From Nitratireductor alexandrii (GTDB lineage Bacteria; Pseudomonadota; Alphaproteobacteria; Rhizobiales; Rhizobiaceae): DNA of 64,000 nt. The stretch is from assembly GCF_004000215.1 (NCBI RefSeq), contig NZ_RBVY01000005.1:372001-436000 (forward strand), given 5' to 3'. Made by a program: the position numbers and the translations under genes. This document shows, piece after piece, positions 55,636-64,000 of the stretch (the stretch's first letter is position 1; each line of letters opens with the position of its first letter). The notes beneath the pieces were generated by a model. The model ran no database searches. It was not told the DNA's origin and was given only the letters and a program-made list of their open reading frames with translations.

Positions 55636-56229
55636 ATGCGTGTGCTTGTCGTCTACTGCCATCCGGTGCCCGAGAGTTTTTGCGCCGCCCTGCGCGACCG
55701 CGCCCTTGCCGCGCTCGCCGCGGCCGGTCACGAAACACGCCTTGTTGACCTTTATGCCGAGGGTTTCGATCCGGTGATGGACGCCGAGGAACGGCGCGGC
55801 TACAACATCCACGAACCGGTCGACGACAGGCTCGCGCCCCATATCCAGGCGCTGCGCTGGGCGCAGGCGATGGTGTTCGTCTACCCGACATGGTGGTACG
55901 GCCAGCCGGCCATGCTCAAAGGCTGGTTCGAGCGGGTCTGGGCCAAGGACGTCGCCTTCACGCTTGCGGACGAAGGCGGGCGGATCGAGCCTTTGATGCG
56001 CCACGTCGAAAAGCTCGCCATCCTCACCACCTGCGGCGCGCCGCGCTGGTGGTCCTTTCTCGTCGGCCATCCCGGACGCAAGACCCTGCTGCGCGGCATC
56101 CGGGCGCTGTGCGCGCGCCGTTGCCGCACGCTCTACCTCGCCAAATACGAGATGGACGCGGCGGACGAACCGGCCCGCGCGGCCTTCCTGGCCAGGGTCG
56201 AGCACAGGCTGGCGGCGTTTTTCGCCTGA
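55636..56229 (+). CDS. NAD(P)H:quinone oxidoreductase-like flavodoxin-fold protein
   Basis: A 197-residue flavodoxin-fold protein of the NQO1/MdaB/KefF group. The start MRVLVVYCHPVPESFCAAL forms the FMN/FAD phosphate loop, and YPTWWYGQPAMLKGWFERVW is a strongly conserved family stretch. The ATG at 55636 is chosen for this; the longer upstream frame has no family likeness. It probably reduces quinones in two-electron steps. It is divergent from tamA across 241 bp. Confidence 0.9.
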   Translation: MRVLVVYCHPVPESFCAALRDRALAALAAAGHETRLVDLYAEGFDPVMDAEERRGYNIHEPVDDRLAPHIQALRWAQAMVFVYPTWWYGQPAMLKGWFERVWAKDVAFTLADEGGRIEPLMRHVEKLAILTTCGAPRWWSFLVGHPGRKTLLRGIRALCARRCRTLYLAKYEMDAADEPARAAFLARVEHRLAAFFA

Positions 56230-56432
56230 GCGCCGGCCAGCCGGCCTGTGCGTCGCCGCCCGACGCCCGGCCTCCTGCTGCGAAGACGGCGAAAGGCGCC
56301 GTCCGGCCTCGAGCGCGAAGGCGGCGCGACACGCTCTGGCCGCATTCGCGCGCCTACCATCACATTGATTGACAAGCCGACACAAAGCTTGGCCAAATAT
56401 CGGCGACCACGCGCCGACCGCCGGAGGATTTC

Positions 56433-59400
56433 ATGTCGCCACGCACGGGCAAAGGCCTTTTTCTTACCCTTTTCACGACGCTCGCCCTGCTTGCGGCGCC
56501 GGCCTTCGGCCAGGAAACGCGCCAGATCGTCACCACCGCCGATTCGGACTATTACGGTTTCGACCTGCGCACCGAGCGCGACGTCTCGCTCGACCAATGC
56601 AAGGCCGCCTGCCTGGCCGATCCGGCCTGCCGCGCCTTCACCTTCAACACCAGCGCGAAATGGTGTTTTCTCAAATCCGACTACAATCAGCTGAACCCGT
56701 TTCCCGGCGCGGTTGCCGGCAAGGTCGAGACGGCCCTCGGCGAGCCCGACATCGGCGCGCCGAAAACGCTCTCCTTCGTGCCCGCCCACGTGACCGGCGA
56801 TGCCGAGCGCCTGCGCGCCGACGTGCTTGGCAAGGCCAATGCCGGCGGCGCCGGCCTCGCCTTCCTGGTCCAGGCGGCCGAAAACGCCATGGCCTCCAAC
56901 GATCCGCGCGCCGCCCTGCTCAACTACCAGAACGCGCTCGCGATCCTGCCCGACGACACGGCGATCTGGACCGGGCTTGCCGCCGCCGCCAACGCGGTCG
57001 TGCCGCGCTCGGGCGAAAGCGCCTATTATTTCCAGCGCCTGGGCACGGGAGCCGCCATCAACGCCTATCTCCTGTCGCGCACCGCCAACCAGCGCGCCGA
57101 CGCGCTCAACCAACTGGCGCCGGCGCTCGAAAAACGCAGCATGTTCCGCCCGGCGATCACCGCCTACGAGGAAAGCCTGGCGCTGGTAGCCTCGCCCCGG
57201 ATCCAGGCGCTTTACGCCGACCTGAAGCGTCGCAAGGGGTTCCGCGTCGTCGAACACACCATCGATTCCGACAGCGCCACGCCGCGCGTGTGCGTCCAGT
57301 TCTCCGAGGATCTGGTCAAGAGCGGCATCGACTACGCGCAATTCGTGCGTGTCGACAACGCGCCGACCACGGCCGTCGACAAGGGCGCGCGCGAACTGTG
57401 CGTCGCCGGGCTCGAGCATGGCGGGCGCTACCGCATCGTCATCCGCCAGGGCCTGCCGGCCGCGATCGGCGAGGTGATCGCCGAGCCCGTCGCGCTCGAC
57501 ATCTATGTGCGCGACCGCTCGCCCTCGATCCGCTTCACCGGCGACAATTTCGTGCTGCCGGACAGCGCGCGCCGCGGCATCCCGCTGGTCTCGGTGAACA
57601 CCGACAAGGCCGAGATCGCGCTCTACCGCATCGGCGCGCGTTCGCTCGCCCGGCTGATGGGCGAATCGCGCTTCCTGCGCCAGCTCGACGCCTATGAGCT
57701 GGGCAGCATCGCCGACGATCTCGGCGCGCCGGTCTTCGAAGGCACGATCGACATCGCCGCCGACCGCAACAAGGAGGTGATCACCTCCTTCCCTGTCGAC
57801 GAGGCCGTCCCGGAGCGCGAGCCCGGCGTCTACGTGATGACCGCCGTGCCCGAAAACGACCGCCGCGACAGCTGGGATTCGCGCGCCACGCAATGGTTCC
57901 TGGTCTCCGATATCGGGCTTGCCACCTTCGCCGGCGAGGACGGGCTCAACGTCTTCGCCCGCTCGCTCGACAGCGCCGCGCCGCTTGCCGACGTCACGCT
58001 GCAGCTCATTGCGCGCAACAACGAGGTGCTCGCCACCGCGCGCACCGACTATGACGGCCGCGCCCGCTTCGACGCCGGCCTCGCACGCGGCGAAAACGGC
58101 CTTGCCCCGGCCGTCATAACCGCCGAGACCGGCGAGGATTTCGTCTTTCTCGACATGACACGGGCCGGTTTCGACCTGTCCGACCGCGGCGTCACCGGCC
58201 GGCCCTCGCCCGGCGCGCTCGACGTCTATTCCTGGACCGAGCGCGGCATCTACCGCGCCGGCGAGACCGTGCACGCCGCCGCCCTGGCGCGCAATCCCGC
58301 CGCCGACGCCATCGACGACCTGCCGCTGACCTTCATCTTCCAGCGCCCGGACGGGGTGGAGGACCGCCGCATCGTTTCCAACGGTGCCGAACTCGGCGGC
58401 CATGCCGTCGAGCTGGAGTTGACCGACAACGCCATGCGCGGCACCTGGAGCCTGCGCATCCACGCCGATCCGAAAGAGCCGCCGCTGTCGGAGAAGTTCT
58501 TCCTGGTGGAGGATTTCGTGCCCGACCGCATCGAGTTCGATCTCGCCGCCGATCGCGAGGACATCGCCCTTGGCGAGGCCGCCTCCGTCGAGGTCGACGG
58601 GCGTTATCTCTACGGCGCGCCGGCCGAGGGCCTGGCGCTCGAAGGCCAATTGGCGATCACGCGCAGCCGCGAATGGGCGCGCTTCCCGGGTTACCGGTTC
58701 GGCCTCGAGGACGAGGAGGATGTCGAGGACGTGCGCGTCGCGCTCGACGGCCTGCCGCGCACCGGCCCGGACGGCAAGGCCGCCTTCCCGGTCGAACTTG
58801 CGCAAGTGCCCTCCACCACCCAGCTGCTCTCGGCCGAGATCTCGGTGCGCATGGTCGAGGCCGGCGGTCGCGCCGTCGAGCGCAAGCTCGAACTCGGCGT
58901 GGAGCCCGAGGGTCCCTCGCTCGGCCTCAAGCCCGAATTCGAGGGCGGTCAGGTGCCGGAAGGCAGCATCGCTAGTTTCCGCGCCATCGCGGTCGGCCCG
59001 GACGGCGCGCGGCTCGACGCCGCCGGCCTGTCCTGGTCGCTGGTCAAGATCAACCGCCAGTATCAATGGTATCGCAGCGGCAATTCCTGGCGCTACGAGC
59101 CCATCGTTTCGACCAGCCTGGTCGAGGAAGGCAGCATCGACGCCACGGCGGCGGGCGAGGCCCAGATCAGCGTTCCGGTCGACTGGGGCCGCTACCGGCT
59201 GGAGATCGAGACGGACGACCCCGCGGGGCCGGTCACCAGCGTGGAATTTTCCGCCGGCTGGTTCGTCGCCGCGCGCTCGACAGAAACGCCGGACGGGCTG
59301 GAGATCGCGCTCGACAAGGAAAGCTACCGGGTGGGCGACACCGCGCGGCTGAAGATCGAGTCGCGTTTCGCCGGCGAAGCGCTGGTCACCGTCGGGTCGG

Positions 59401-61904
59401 AAAGCCTGATTTCGACCGTGACCGCCGCGGTTCCCGCCGACGGCGCGACCATCGAGATCCCGGTGACCGAGGACTTCGGCGCCGGCACCTATGTGACGGC
59501 CACCCTGTTCAGGCCCGGCGAGGCCGCCGAGACGCGCCTGCCGATGCGCGCCATCGGCGTGAAATGGCTGACCGTCGACCCCGGCCCGCGCAAGCTCGCC
59601 GTCGCCCTGGAACTGCCTGAAAAGACCGAGCCGCGCCAGCCGCTCACCATCCCGCTCGCCGTCACCGGCCTGCAGCCTGGCGAAGAGGCCTATGTCACGG
59701 TCGCCGCCGTCGACGTCGGCATCTTGAACCTCACCCGCTACGAGGCGCCGGACCCGGCCGGCTGGTATTTCGGCCAGCGCATGCTCGGCATCGAGATGCG
59801 CGATCTCTACGGTCGGCTGATCGACGGATCGCCCGGCGCGACCGGCCGGCTGCGCACCGGCGGCGACGGCGGCGGCATGAGCCCTCAGGGCAGCCCGCCG
59901 ACCGAAAAGCTGGTCGCCTTCTTCTCCGGCATCGTCAAAGTCGACGAGGACGGGCGCGCCACGGTCGCCTTCGACATTCCGCAATTCAACGGCACCGCCC
60001 GCGTGATGGCGGTCGCCTGGTCGAAATCGGGCACCGGCAGCGCCGAACGGGACATCGTCATCCGCGATCCGGTCGTGCTGACGGCGAGCCTGCCGCGTTT
60101 CCTGGCGCCCGGCGACCAGACCCGGCTGCTGCTGGAGATCGCCAACACCGACGGGCCGGCCGGCGCCTACAAGCTCGGCCTCGCCACCGGCGCCGCCCTG
60201 GTCGCCGACACCGGCGCCCTGCCCGCGACCCTCGACCTGCCCGCCGGCGGCAAGACGACGCTCACAGTGCCGGTCGCGGCCGAAACCGCCGGCGACGGCG
60301 CGATCACGCTCACGCTCTCCCATGCCTCCGGCCTGGCGATCGAACGCACGGTCGCGCTGCCGGTCCGGCCCGGCGTCATGCCGGTCACGACCCGGCGCAC
60401 CGTGGCGCTGGCAGGCAAGGGCGGCAGCCTGAGGATCGACGGGGAACTGCTCGCCGCGTCGATCGCGCAAGGCGCCTCGGTCACCGTCAACGTCACCCGC
60501 GGCTCCGCCTTCGACGTGCCGGCGCTGCTGATGTCGCTCGACCGATATCCCTATGGCTGCGCCGAGCAGACGACGAGCCGGGCGCTGCCGCTGCTTTATG
60601 TCGGCGAATTGTCGAAATCGGCCGGGCTGGAGGACGATCCGGCCCTGCGCGGACGCGTGGCCGACGCGATCGAACGGGTCCTGTCCCATCAGGCCTCGTC
60701 CGGCTCGTTCGGACTGTGGGGCCCGGGCTCCGGCGATCTGTGGCTCGACGCCTACGTCACGGATTTCCTGACCCGCGCACGCGAGCAGGACTATCACGTG
60801 CCGGCCGCGGCCATGGACCAGGCACTGCTTAATCTGCAGAACTCGCTCGCCTACGATGTCGATCTCGCCACCAATGGCAGCGAGGTCGCCTATGCGCTCT
60901 ACGTGCTGGCGCGCAACCGCAAGGCGTCGGCCGGCGATCTGCGTTATTATTCCGACACGCAGCTCGGCGCCTTCTCCAGCCCGCTGGCACGGGCCCAGCT
61001 CGCCGCCAGCCTGTCGCTTTACTGCGACGCCCAGCGTGCCGGCCAGGCCTTCTCCTCCGCGCTGACGCTGGCGCGCGGCGTGAAACCCGGCCTGCAGTCC
61101 CGCGCCGACTATGGCTCGGCGCTGCGCGACGGCGCGGCCATGCTGGCGCTGGCGGCCGAAAGCCGGCCCGAGCCGGCGCTGGTGCCGCAAATGGTCTCCT
61201 ACGTCTCCGATATCCGCAAACAGACGCGGTATCTCAGCACGCAGGACCAGGCCTGGATGCTGCTCGCCGCGCGCGCCGTCGCCGGCGCCAGCGACGACAT
61301 CCGCCTCGACATCGGCGGCAGCCCGCACGAGGGCGCCTTCTCGCGCCGTCTTAGCGGCGAGGCGCTGGCATCCGATCCGTTCGTGATCACAAACAGCGGC
61401 GACGAGCCGGTCGAGGCGGTGGTGACCACGCTCGCCGCCCCCGAACAGCCTCTGCCGGCCGGCGGAGACGGGTTTTCGATCGAGCGCAGCTACTACACGC
61501 TCGACGGCAAGCCCGCCTCGATCGCCGCCGCCCGCCAGAACGAGCGCTACGTGGTGGTGATCAAGGTGCGCGAACACAACGACTGGCCCTCGCGCATCCT
61601 GGTCAACGATCTCTTGCCCGCCGGGTTCGAGATCGACAATCCGCGCCTGGTCGGCAGCGCCGAGCTGAAGAATTTCGAATGGCTCGGCCAGACAAACGCG
61701 GTGCATACCGAGTTCCGCGACGACCGGTTCATCGCCGCCTTCACCCGCGGCCAGGGCGGCGATCGCGACTACACGCTCGCCTATGTGGTGCGCGCCGTCA
61801 CGCCGGGCGTCTTCGTCCACCCCGCCGCCAGTGTGGAGGACATGTACCGCCCGCAGCTTTCGGCGCGCACGGCCTCCGGCTTCATGGAGGTGGTGGGCGA
61901 GTAA
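56433..61904 (+). CDS. Bacterial alpha-2-macroglobulin with PAN domain
   Basis: A 1823-residue periplasmic protease-trapping protein. Residues 1-26 are a signal peptide (cleavage after AFG). A PAN/apple domain follows (about 27-100) with Cys56, Cys60, Cys66 and Cys78. Macroglobulin-like beta domains come next, then the thioester site CAEQ (Cys1376-Gln1379) in YGCAEQTTS and the alpha-helical thioester domain. The C-terminus resembles a receptor-binding-like domain. The intact thioester predicts covalent trapping of proteases. It is followed by pbpC after 90 bp, the common pairing that suggests periplasm defence and repair of the cell wall. Confidence 0.95.
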   Translation: MSPRTGKGLFLTLFTTLALLAAPAFGQETRQIVTTADSDYYGFDLRTERDVSLDQCKAACLADPACRAFTFNTSAKWCFLKSDYNQLNPFPGAVAGKVETALGEPDIGAPKTLSFVPAHVTGDAERLRADVLGKANAGGAGLAFLVQAAENAMASNDPRAALLNYQNALAILPDDTAIWTGLAAAANAVVPRSGESAYYFQRLGTGAAINAYLLSRTANQRADALNQLAPALEKRSMFRPAITAYEESLALVASPRIQALYADLKRRKGFRVVEHTIDSDSATPRVCVQFSEDLVKSGIDYAQFVRVDNAPTTAVDKGARELCVAGLEHGGRYRIVIRQGLPAAIGEVIAEPVALDIYVRDRSPSIRFTGDNFVLPDSARRGIPLVSVNTDKAEIALYRIGARSLARLMGESRFLRQLDAYELGSIADDLGAPVFEGTIDIAADRNKEVITSFPVDEAVPEREPGVYVMTAVPENDRRDSWDSRATQWFLVSDIGLATFAGEDGLNVFARSLDSAAPLADVTLQLIARNNEVLATARTDYDGRARFDAGLARGENGLAPAVITAETGEDFVFLDMTRAGFDLSDRGVTGRPSPGALDVYSWTERGIYRAGETVHAAALARNPAADAIDDLPLTFIFQRPDGVEDRRIVSNGAELGGHAVELELTDNAMRGTWSLRIHADPKEPPLSEKFFLVEDFVPDRIEFDLAADREDIALGEAASVEVDGRYLYGAPAEGLALEGQLAITRSREWARFPGYRFGLEDEEDVEDVRVALDGLPRTGPDGKAAFPVELAQVPSTTQLLSAEISVRMVEAGGRAVERKLELGVEPEGPSLGLKPEFEGGQVPEGSIASFRAIAVGPDGARLDAAGLSWSLVKINRQYQWYRSGNSWRYEPIVSTSLVEEGSIDATAAGEAQISVPVDWGRYRLEIETDDPAGPVTSVEFSAGWFVAARSTETPDGLEIALDKESYRVGDTARLKIESRFAGEALVTVGSESLISTVTAAVPADGATIEIPVTEDFGAGTYVTATLFRPGEAAETRLPMRAIGVKWLTVDPGPRKLAVALELPEKTEPRQPLTIPLAVTGLQPGEEAYVTVAAVDVGILNLTRYEAPDPAGWYFGQRMLGIEMRDLYGRLIDGSPGATGRLRTGGDGGGMSPQGSPPTEKLVAFFSGIVKVDEDGRATVAFDIPQFNGTARVMAVAWSKSGTGSAERDIVIRDPVVLTASLPRFLAPGDQTRLLLEIANTDGPAGAYKLGLATGAALVADTGALPATLDLPAGGKTTLTVPVAAETAGDGAITLTLSHASGLAIERTVALPVRPGVMPVTTRRTVALAGKGGSLRIDGELLAASIAQGASVTVNVTRGSAFDVPALLMSLDRYPYGCAEQTTSRALPLLYVGELSKSAGLEDDPALRGRVADAIERVLSHQASSGSFGLWGPGSGDLWLDAYVTDFLTRAREQDYHVPAAAMDQALLNLQNSLAYDVDLATNGSEVAYALYVLARNRKASAGDLRYYSDTQLGAFSSPLARAQLAASLSLYCDAQRAGQAFSSALTLARGVKPGLQSRADYGSALRDGAAMLALAAESRPEPALVPQMVSYVSDIRKQTRYLSTQDQAWMLLAARAVAGASDDIRLDIGGSPHEGAFSRRLSGEALASDPFVITNSGDEPVEAVVTTLAAPEQPLPAGGDGFSIERSYYTLDGKPASIAAARQNERYVVVIKVREHNDWPSRILVNDLLPAGFEIDNPRLVGSAELKNFEWLGQTNAVHTEFRDDRFIAAFTRGQGGDRDYTLAYVVRAVTPGVFVHPAASVEDMYRPQLSARTASGFMEVVGE

Positions 61905-61994
61905 GAGACGGAGGCCGACGATGAGCACGCGCCCGATGGGCCGTTTCCGGCGTGCGGGACCGCCCGCGCGCGGCGCGCGCCGGGCGGAAAGGTC

Positions 61995-64000
61995 ATGCGC
62001 CTGAACCGGCCGGCCCTTGTCCGTCTCGCGCGCCGGAGCGCGCTCGCCGTCGCCGTTCTGGCGGTCGTGGCCGGCGCCGGCCTGTGGCTGCTCGACCGGC
62101 TCGACCGCGCGTTTCCGCCGCCGCTCGACAGCGCCGCCGCGATCTCCACCGAAGTCGTCGACCGCAACGGCGTGCTTTTGCGCGCCTACGCGCTCGAGGA
62201 CGGACGCTGGCGGCTCGGCGCCGATCTCGACAGGATAGACCGCGCCTTTGTCGCCATGCTGGTCGCCTATGAGGATCAGCGGTTCTGGAGCCATCGCGGC
62301 GTCGATCCGCTGGCGCTTCTGCGCGCCGCCGGCCAGTTCCTCGCCCATGGCCGCATCGTGTCGGGCGGCTCGACGCTGACCATGCAGCTCGCCCGGCTGA
62401 TCGAGCCGCGCGCCGAACGCAGCCTCGGCGCCAAGCTGCGCCAGATGGCGCGCGCCCTGCAGATCGAGCGCCGGTTGTCGAAACGCGAGATCCTGACCCG
62501 CTATCTGACGCTCGCGCCCTATGGCGGCAATCTGGAGGGCGTGCGCGCGGCGAGCCTGGCCTGGTTCGGCAAGGAGCCGGCCCGGCTGTCGCTGCCGCAG
62601 GCGGCATTGCTGGTCGCCCTGCCGCAATCGCCGGAGGCGCGCCGGCCGGACCGGCATCCCGACGCCGCGCGCGCCGCCCGCGACCGCGTGCTGGCGCGCA
62701 TGGCAGGCGCCGGCGTCATCATCGACAGCGAGGTCGCGCGCGCGGCCGCCGAACCGGTCTCGCCGGTCCGCCGCCCGCTGCCGGGCTTCGCCGCCCATGT
62801 CGCCGACGCCGCGCTGCGCGAAGAACCCGCCGCGCAACGCCACCAGCTCACCATCGACCGCGGCGTGCAGGAACGGCTGGAACTGGTCGCGAAAAAGGCG
62901 GCGGCGCGCATCGGCCCGAAAGTCTCGGTGGCGATCGTGCTCGCCCGGGCCGACACCGGCGCCATTCTCGCCAAGGCCGGCTCGGCCGATTATTTCGACG
63001 CTGCCCGCGCCGGCTGGATCGACATGGCGCGCGTCGCCCGCTCGCCGGGCTCGACGCTGAAACCCTTCATCTACGGGCTCGCCTTCGAGGACGGCCTGGT
63101 CATGCAGGAGACGACGATCGAGGACCGGCCGGCCAATTTCGCCGGCTACCGGCCGAAGAATTTCGACATGGAGTATCAGGGCGACGTCAGCGTGCGCCAG
63201 GCGCTGCAATTGTCGCTGAACGTGCCGGCGGTGCGGCTGCTCGACACGGTCGGCCCGGTCCGGCTGGTCGCGCGCATGAAGCGCGGCGGCGTGACGCCGA
63301 CGCTGCCGGAGGGCGAAAGGCCGGGGCTGGCCATCGGCCTCGGCGGCGTCGGCCTGTCGCTGGAGGAGCTGGTCCAGCTCTATACCGGCCTGTCGCAACG
63401 CAGCCGGGTCGCGCGGCTGCACAGCCGCGCCGGCGCCGAGCTGCCAAAGCCGCCCGGCGAGCCGATCCTGTCGCCGCAGGCCGTCTGGCAGATCACCGAC
63501 ATCCTGTCCGGCGTCGCCCCGCCCCAGGGCGCGCCGCGGCTCGGCATCGCCTACAAGACCGGCACCTCCTACGGTTATCGCGACGCCTGGTCGGTCGGTT
63601 ATGACGGCCGCCACGTCATCGGGGTCTGGGTAGGCCGTCCCGACGGCGGCGCGGTGCCCGGCCTCACCGGCTATCTCGCCGCCGCGCCGATCCTGTTCGA
63701 GGCGTTTGCCAAATCCGGGCTCGGCATCGCGCCCCAGCCGCGTCCGCCGGCCGGCGCGGTCCGGCTTGCACGCGCCGACCTGCCCTTCGCCCAGCGCCGC
63801 TTCGCCCCCTCGGCGCGCGAGAGCGCCGACGCGCCGGTCGAACCGGCGCCGGAGATCGTCTATCCACCGCAGGGCGCGCGTGTCGATCTCGGCCTGCGCG
63901 CCGGTGCCACCATGCCGCTGGCGCTGAAGATCAATGGCGGCCGCGCGCCGTTCCGCTGGCTCGCCAACGGCCGCCCGGTGCGGCTGTCGGCGCGGCGACG
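61995..64000 (+). CDS. pbpC: Penicillin-binding protein 1C PbpC (partial, cut by window end)
   Basis: The frame is open from the ATG at 61995 to the window edge (668 complete codons) and no stop is seen. A membrane anchor near residues 15-31 is followed by the transglycosylase domain with EDQRFWSHRGVDPLALLRA and GGSTLTMQLARL. The transpeptidase domain has the SxxK motif in SPGSTLKPF, SLN in QLSLNVPAV and KTG in YKTGTSYGYRDAW. The beginning of the C-terminal BiPBP-type domain (PPQGARVDL) is visible before the cut. It forms the usual pair with the alpha-2-macroglobulin gene. Confidence 0.93.
   Translation, partial: MRLNRPALVRLARRSALAVAVLAVVAGAGLWLLDRLDRAFPPPLDSAAAISTEVVDRNGVLLRAYALEDGRWRLGADLDRIDRAFVAMLVAYEDQRFWSHRGVDPLALLRAAGQFLAHGRIVSGGSTLTMQLARLIEPRAERSLGAKLRQMARALQIERRLSKREILTRYLTLAPYGGNLEGVRAASLAWFGKEPARLSLPQAALLVALPQSPEARRPDRHPDAARAARDRVLARMAGAGVIIDSEVARAAAEPVSPVRRPLPGFAAHVADAALREEPAAQRHQLTIDRGVQERLELVAKKAAARIGPKVSVAIVLARADTGAILAKAGSADYFDAARAGWIDMARVARSPGSTLKPFIYGLAFEDGLVMQETTIEDRPANFAGYRPKNFDMEYQGDVSVRQALQLSLNVPAVRLLDTVGPVRLVARMKRGGVTPTLPEGERPGLAIGLGGVGLSLEELVQLYTGLSQRSRVARLHSRAGAELPKPPGEPILSPQAVWQITDILSGVAPPQGAPRLGIAYKTGTSYGYRDAWSVGYDGRHVIGVWVGRPDGGAVPGLTGYLAAAPILFEAFAKSGLGIAPQPRPPAGAVRLARADLPFAQRRFAPSARESADAPVEPAPEIVYPPQGARVDLGLRAGATMPLALKINGGRAPFRWLANGRPVRLSARR

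Noticed and set aside
61921-62004. Short ATG frame between the alpha-2-macroglobulin and pbpC genes
   Set aside because: It encodes only 27 residues, mostly Arg/Pro/Ala, is out of frame with pbpC and overlaps its start without family likeness.
56133-63614. A 2493-codon open frame on the minus strand opposite the alpha-2-macroglobulin and pbpC genes
   Set aside because: It has no family motifs, is rich in Arg/Gly/Ala/Asp, and mirrors the third-position G+C bias of two well-supported plus-strand genes. Such long antisense frames are expected in high-GC DNA.

Overview
The window is high-GC DNA (roughly two thirds G+C) with densely packed, often overlapping genes and frequent GTG starts. It reads as chromosomal DNA of an alphaproteobacterium, most likely of the order Hyphomicrobiales (Rhizobiales). 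The basis is a PcaQ-type LysR gene divergent from a pcaCHGB operon, a reductive pyrimidine-degradation cluster of rhizobial style, a TamA/TamB pair, and a C-terminal helix-hairpin-helix domain of the kind I know from rhizobial NuoE. The genus cannot be fixed from sequence reading alone. I saw no rRNA, tRNA, CRISPR array, transposase or prophage.

Layout. 1-2065: end of a lipid/cell-envelope glycosyltransferase operon. 2087-14190: phenylacetate catabolism. paaABCDE lies on the minus strand with an extra small membrane gene between paaB and paaC. Then come paaX, two small unknown genes, paaR, paaK and paaI, followed by a divergent cytochrome P450-paaZ pair. 14218-20416: protocatechuate and 4-hydroxybenzoate catabolism (pcaC-pcaH-pcaG-pcaB-MFS, pcaQ, pobA), with pobR at 20530. 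21440-22726: a PLP-dependent sulfur amino acid enzyme. 22893-32281: a long minus-strand run with aminotransferase, cupin, ureidopropionase-type hydrolase, unknown gene, dihydropyrimidinase, Nudix and a four-gene ABC importer. A divergent RutR-like regulator follows at 32528. 33185-36910: unrelated genes (thioesterase, EamA transporter, AhpD-like protein with Rrf2 regulator, methyltransferase). 37044-40213: preA, an inserted lower-GC gene, and preT. 40214-41777: sparse region with a candidate small RNA, two small genes and a 93-bp direct repeat. 41778-48797: oligopeptide/dipeptide-type ABC importer whose ATPase carries an unusual C-terminal fusion. 49172-55394: tamB and tamA. 55636-64000: flavodoxin-fold oxidoreductase, alpha-2-macroglobulin, and pbpC cut by the window end.

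How the genes work together. Phenylacetate is activated by PaaK, epoxidised by PaaABC(D)E, and the ring is opened and oxidised by PaaZ; the later beta-oxidation genes (paaF, G, H, J) are not here. 4-Hydroxybenzoate is converted by PobA to protocatechuate, which PcaHG, PcaB and PcaC process towards the enol-lactone; pcaD, pcaIJ and pcaF are not in the window. Uracil/thymine would pass through PreTA, dihydropyrimidinase, the ureidopropionase and the beta-alanine-type aminotransferase. That is a complete reductive pathway, and RutR-like boxes lie in front of both halves of it.

The observations I consider most worth checking are: the ABC ATPase fused through an Ala/Lys/Pro-rich linker to a NuoE-like helix-hairpin-helix domain; the low-GC gene fitted without gaps between preT and preA; a candidate small RNA with promoter and terminator upstream of preT; the membrane gene inside paaABCDE; and a duplicated 3'-hairpin element.
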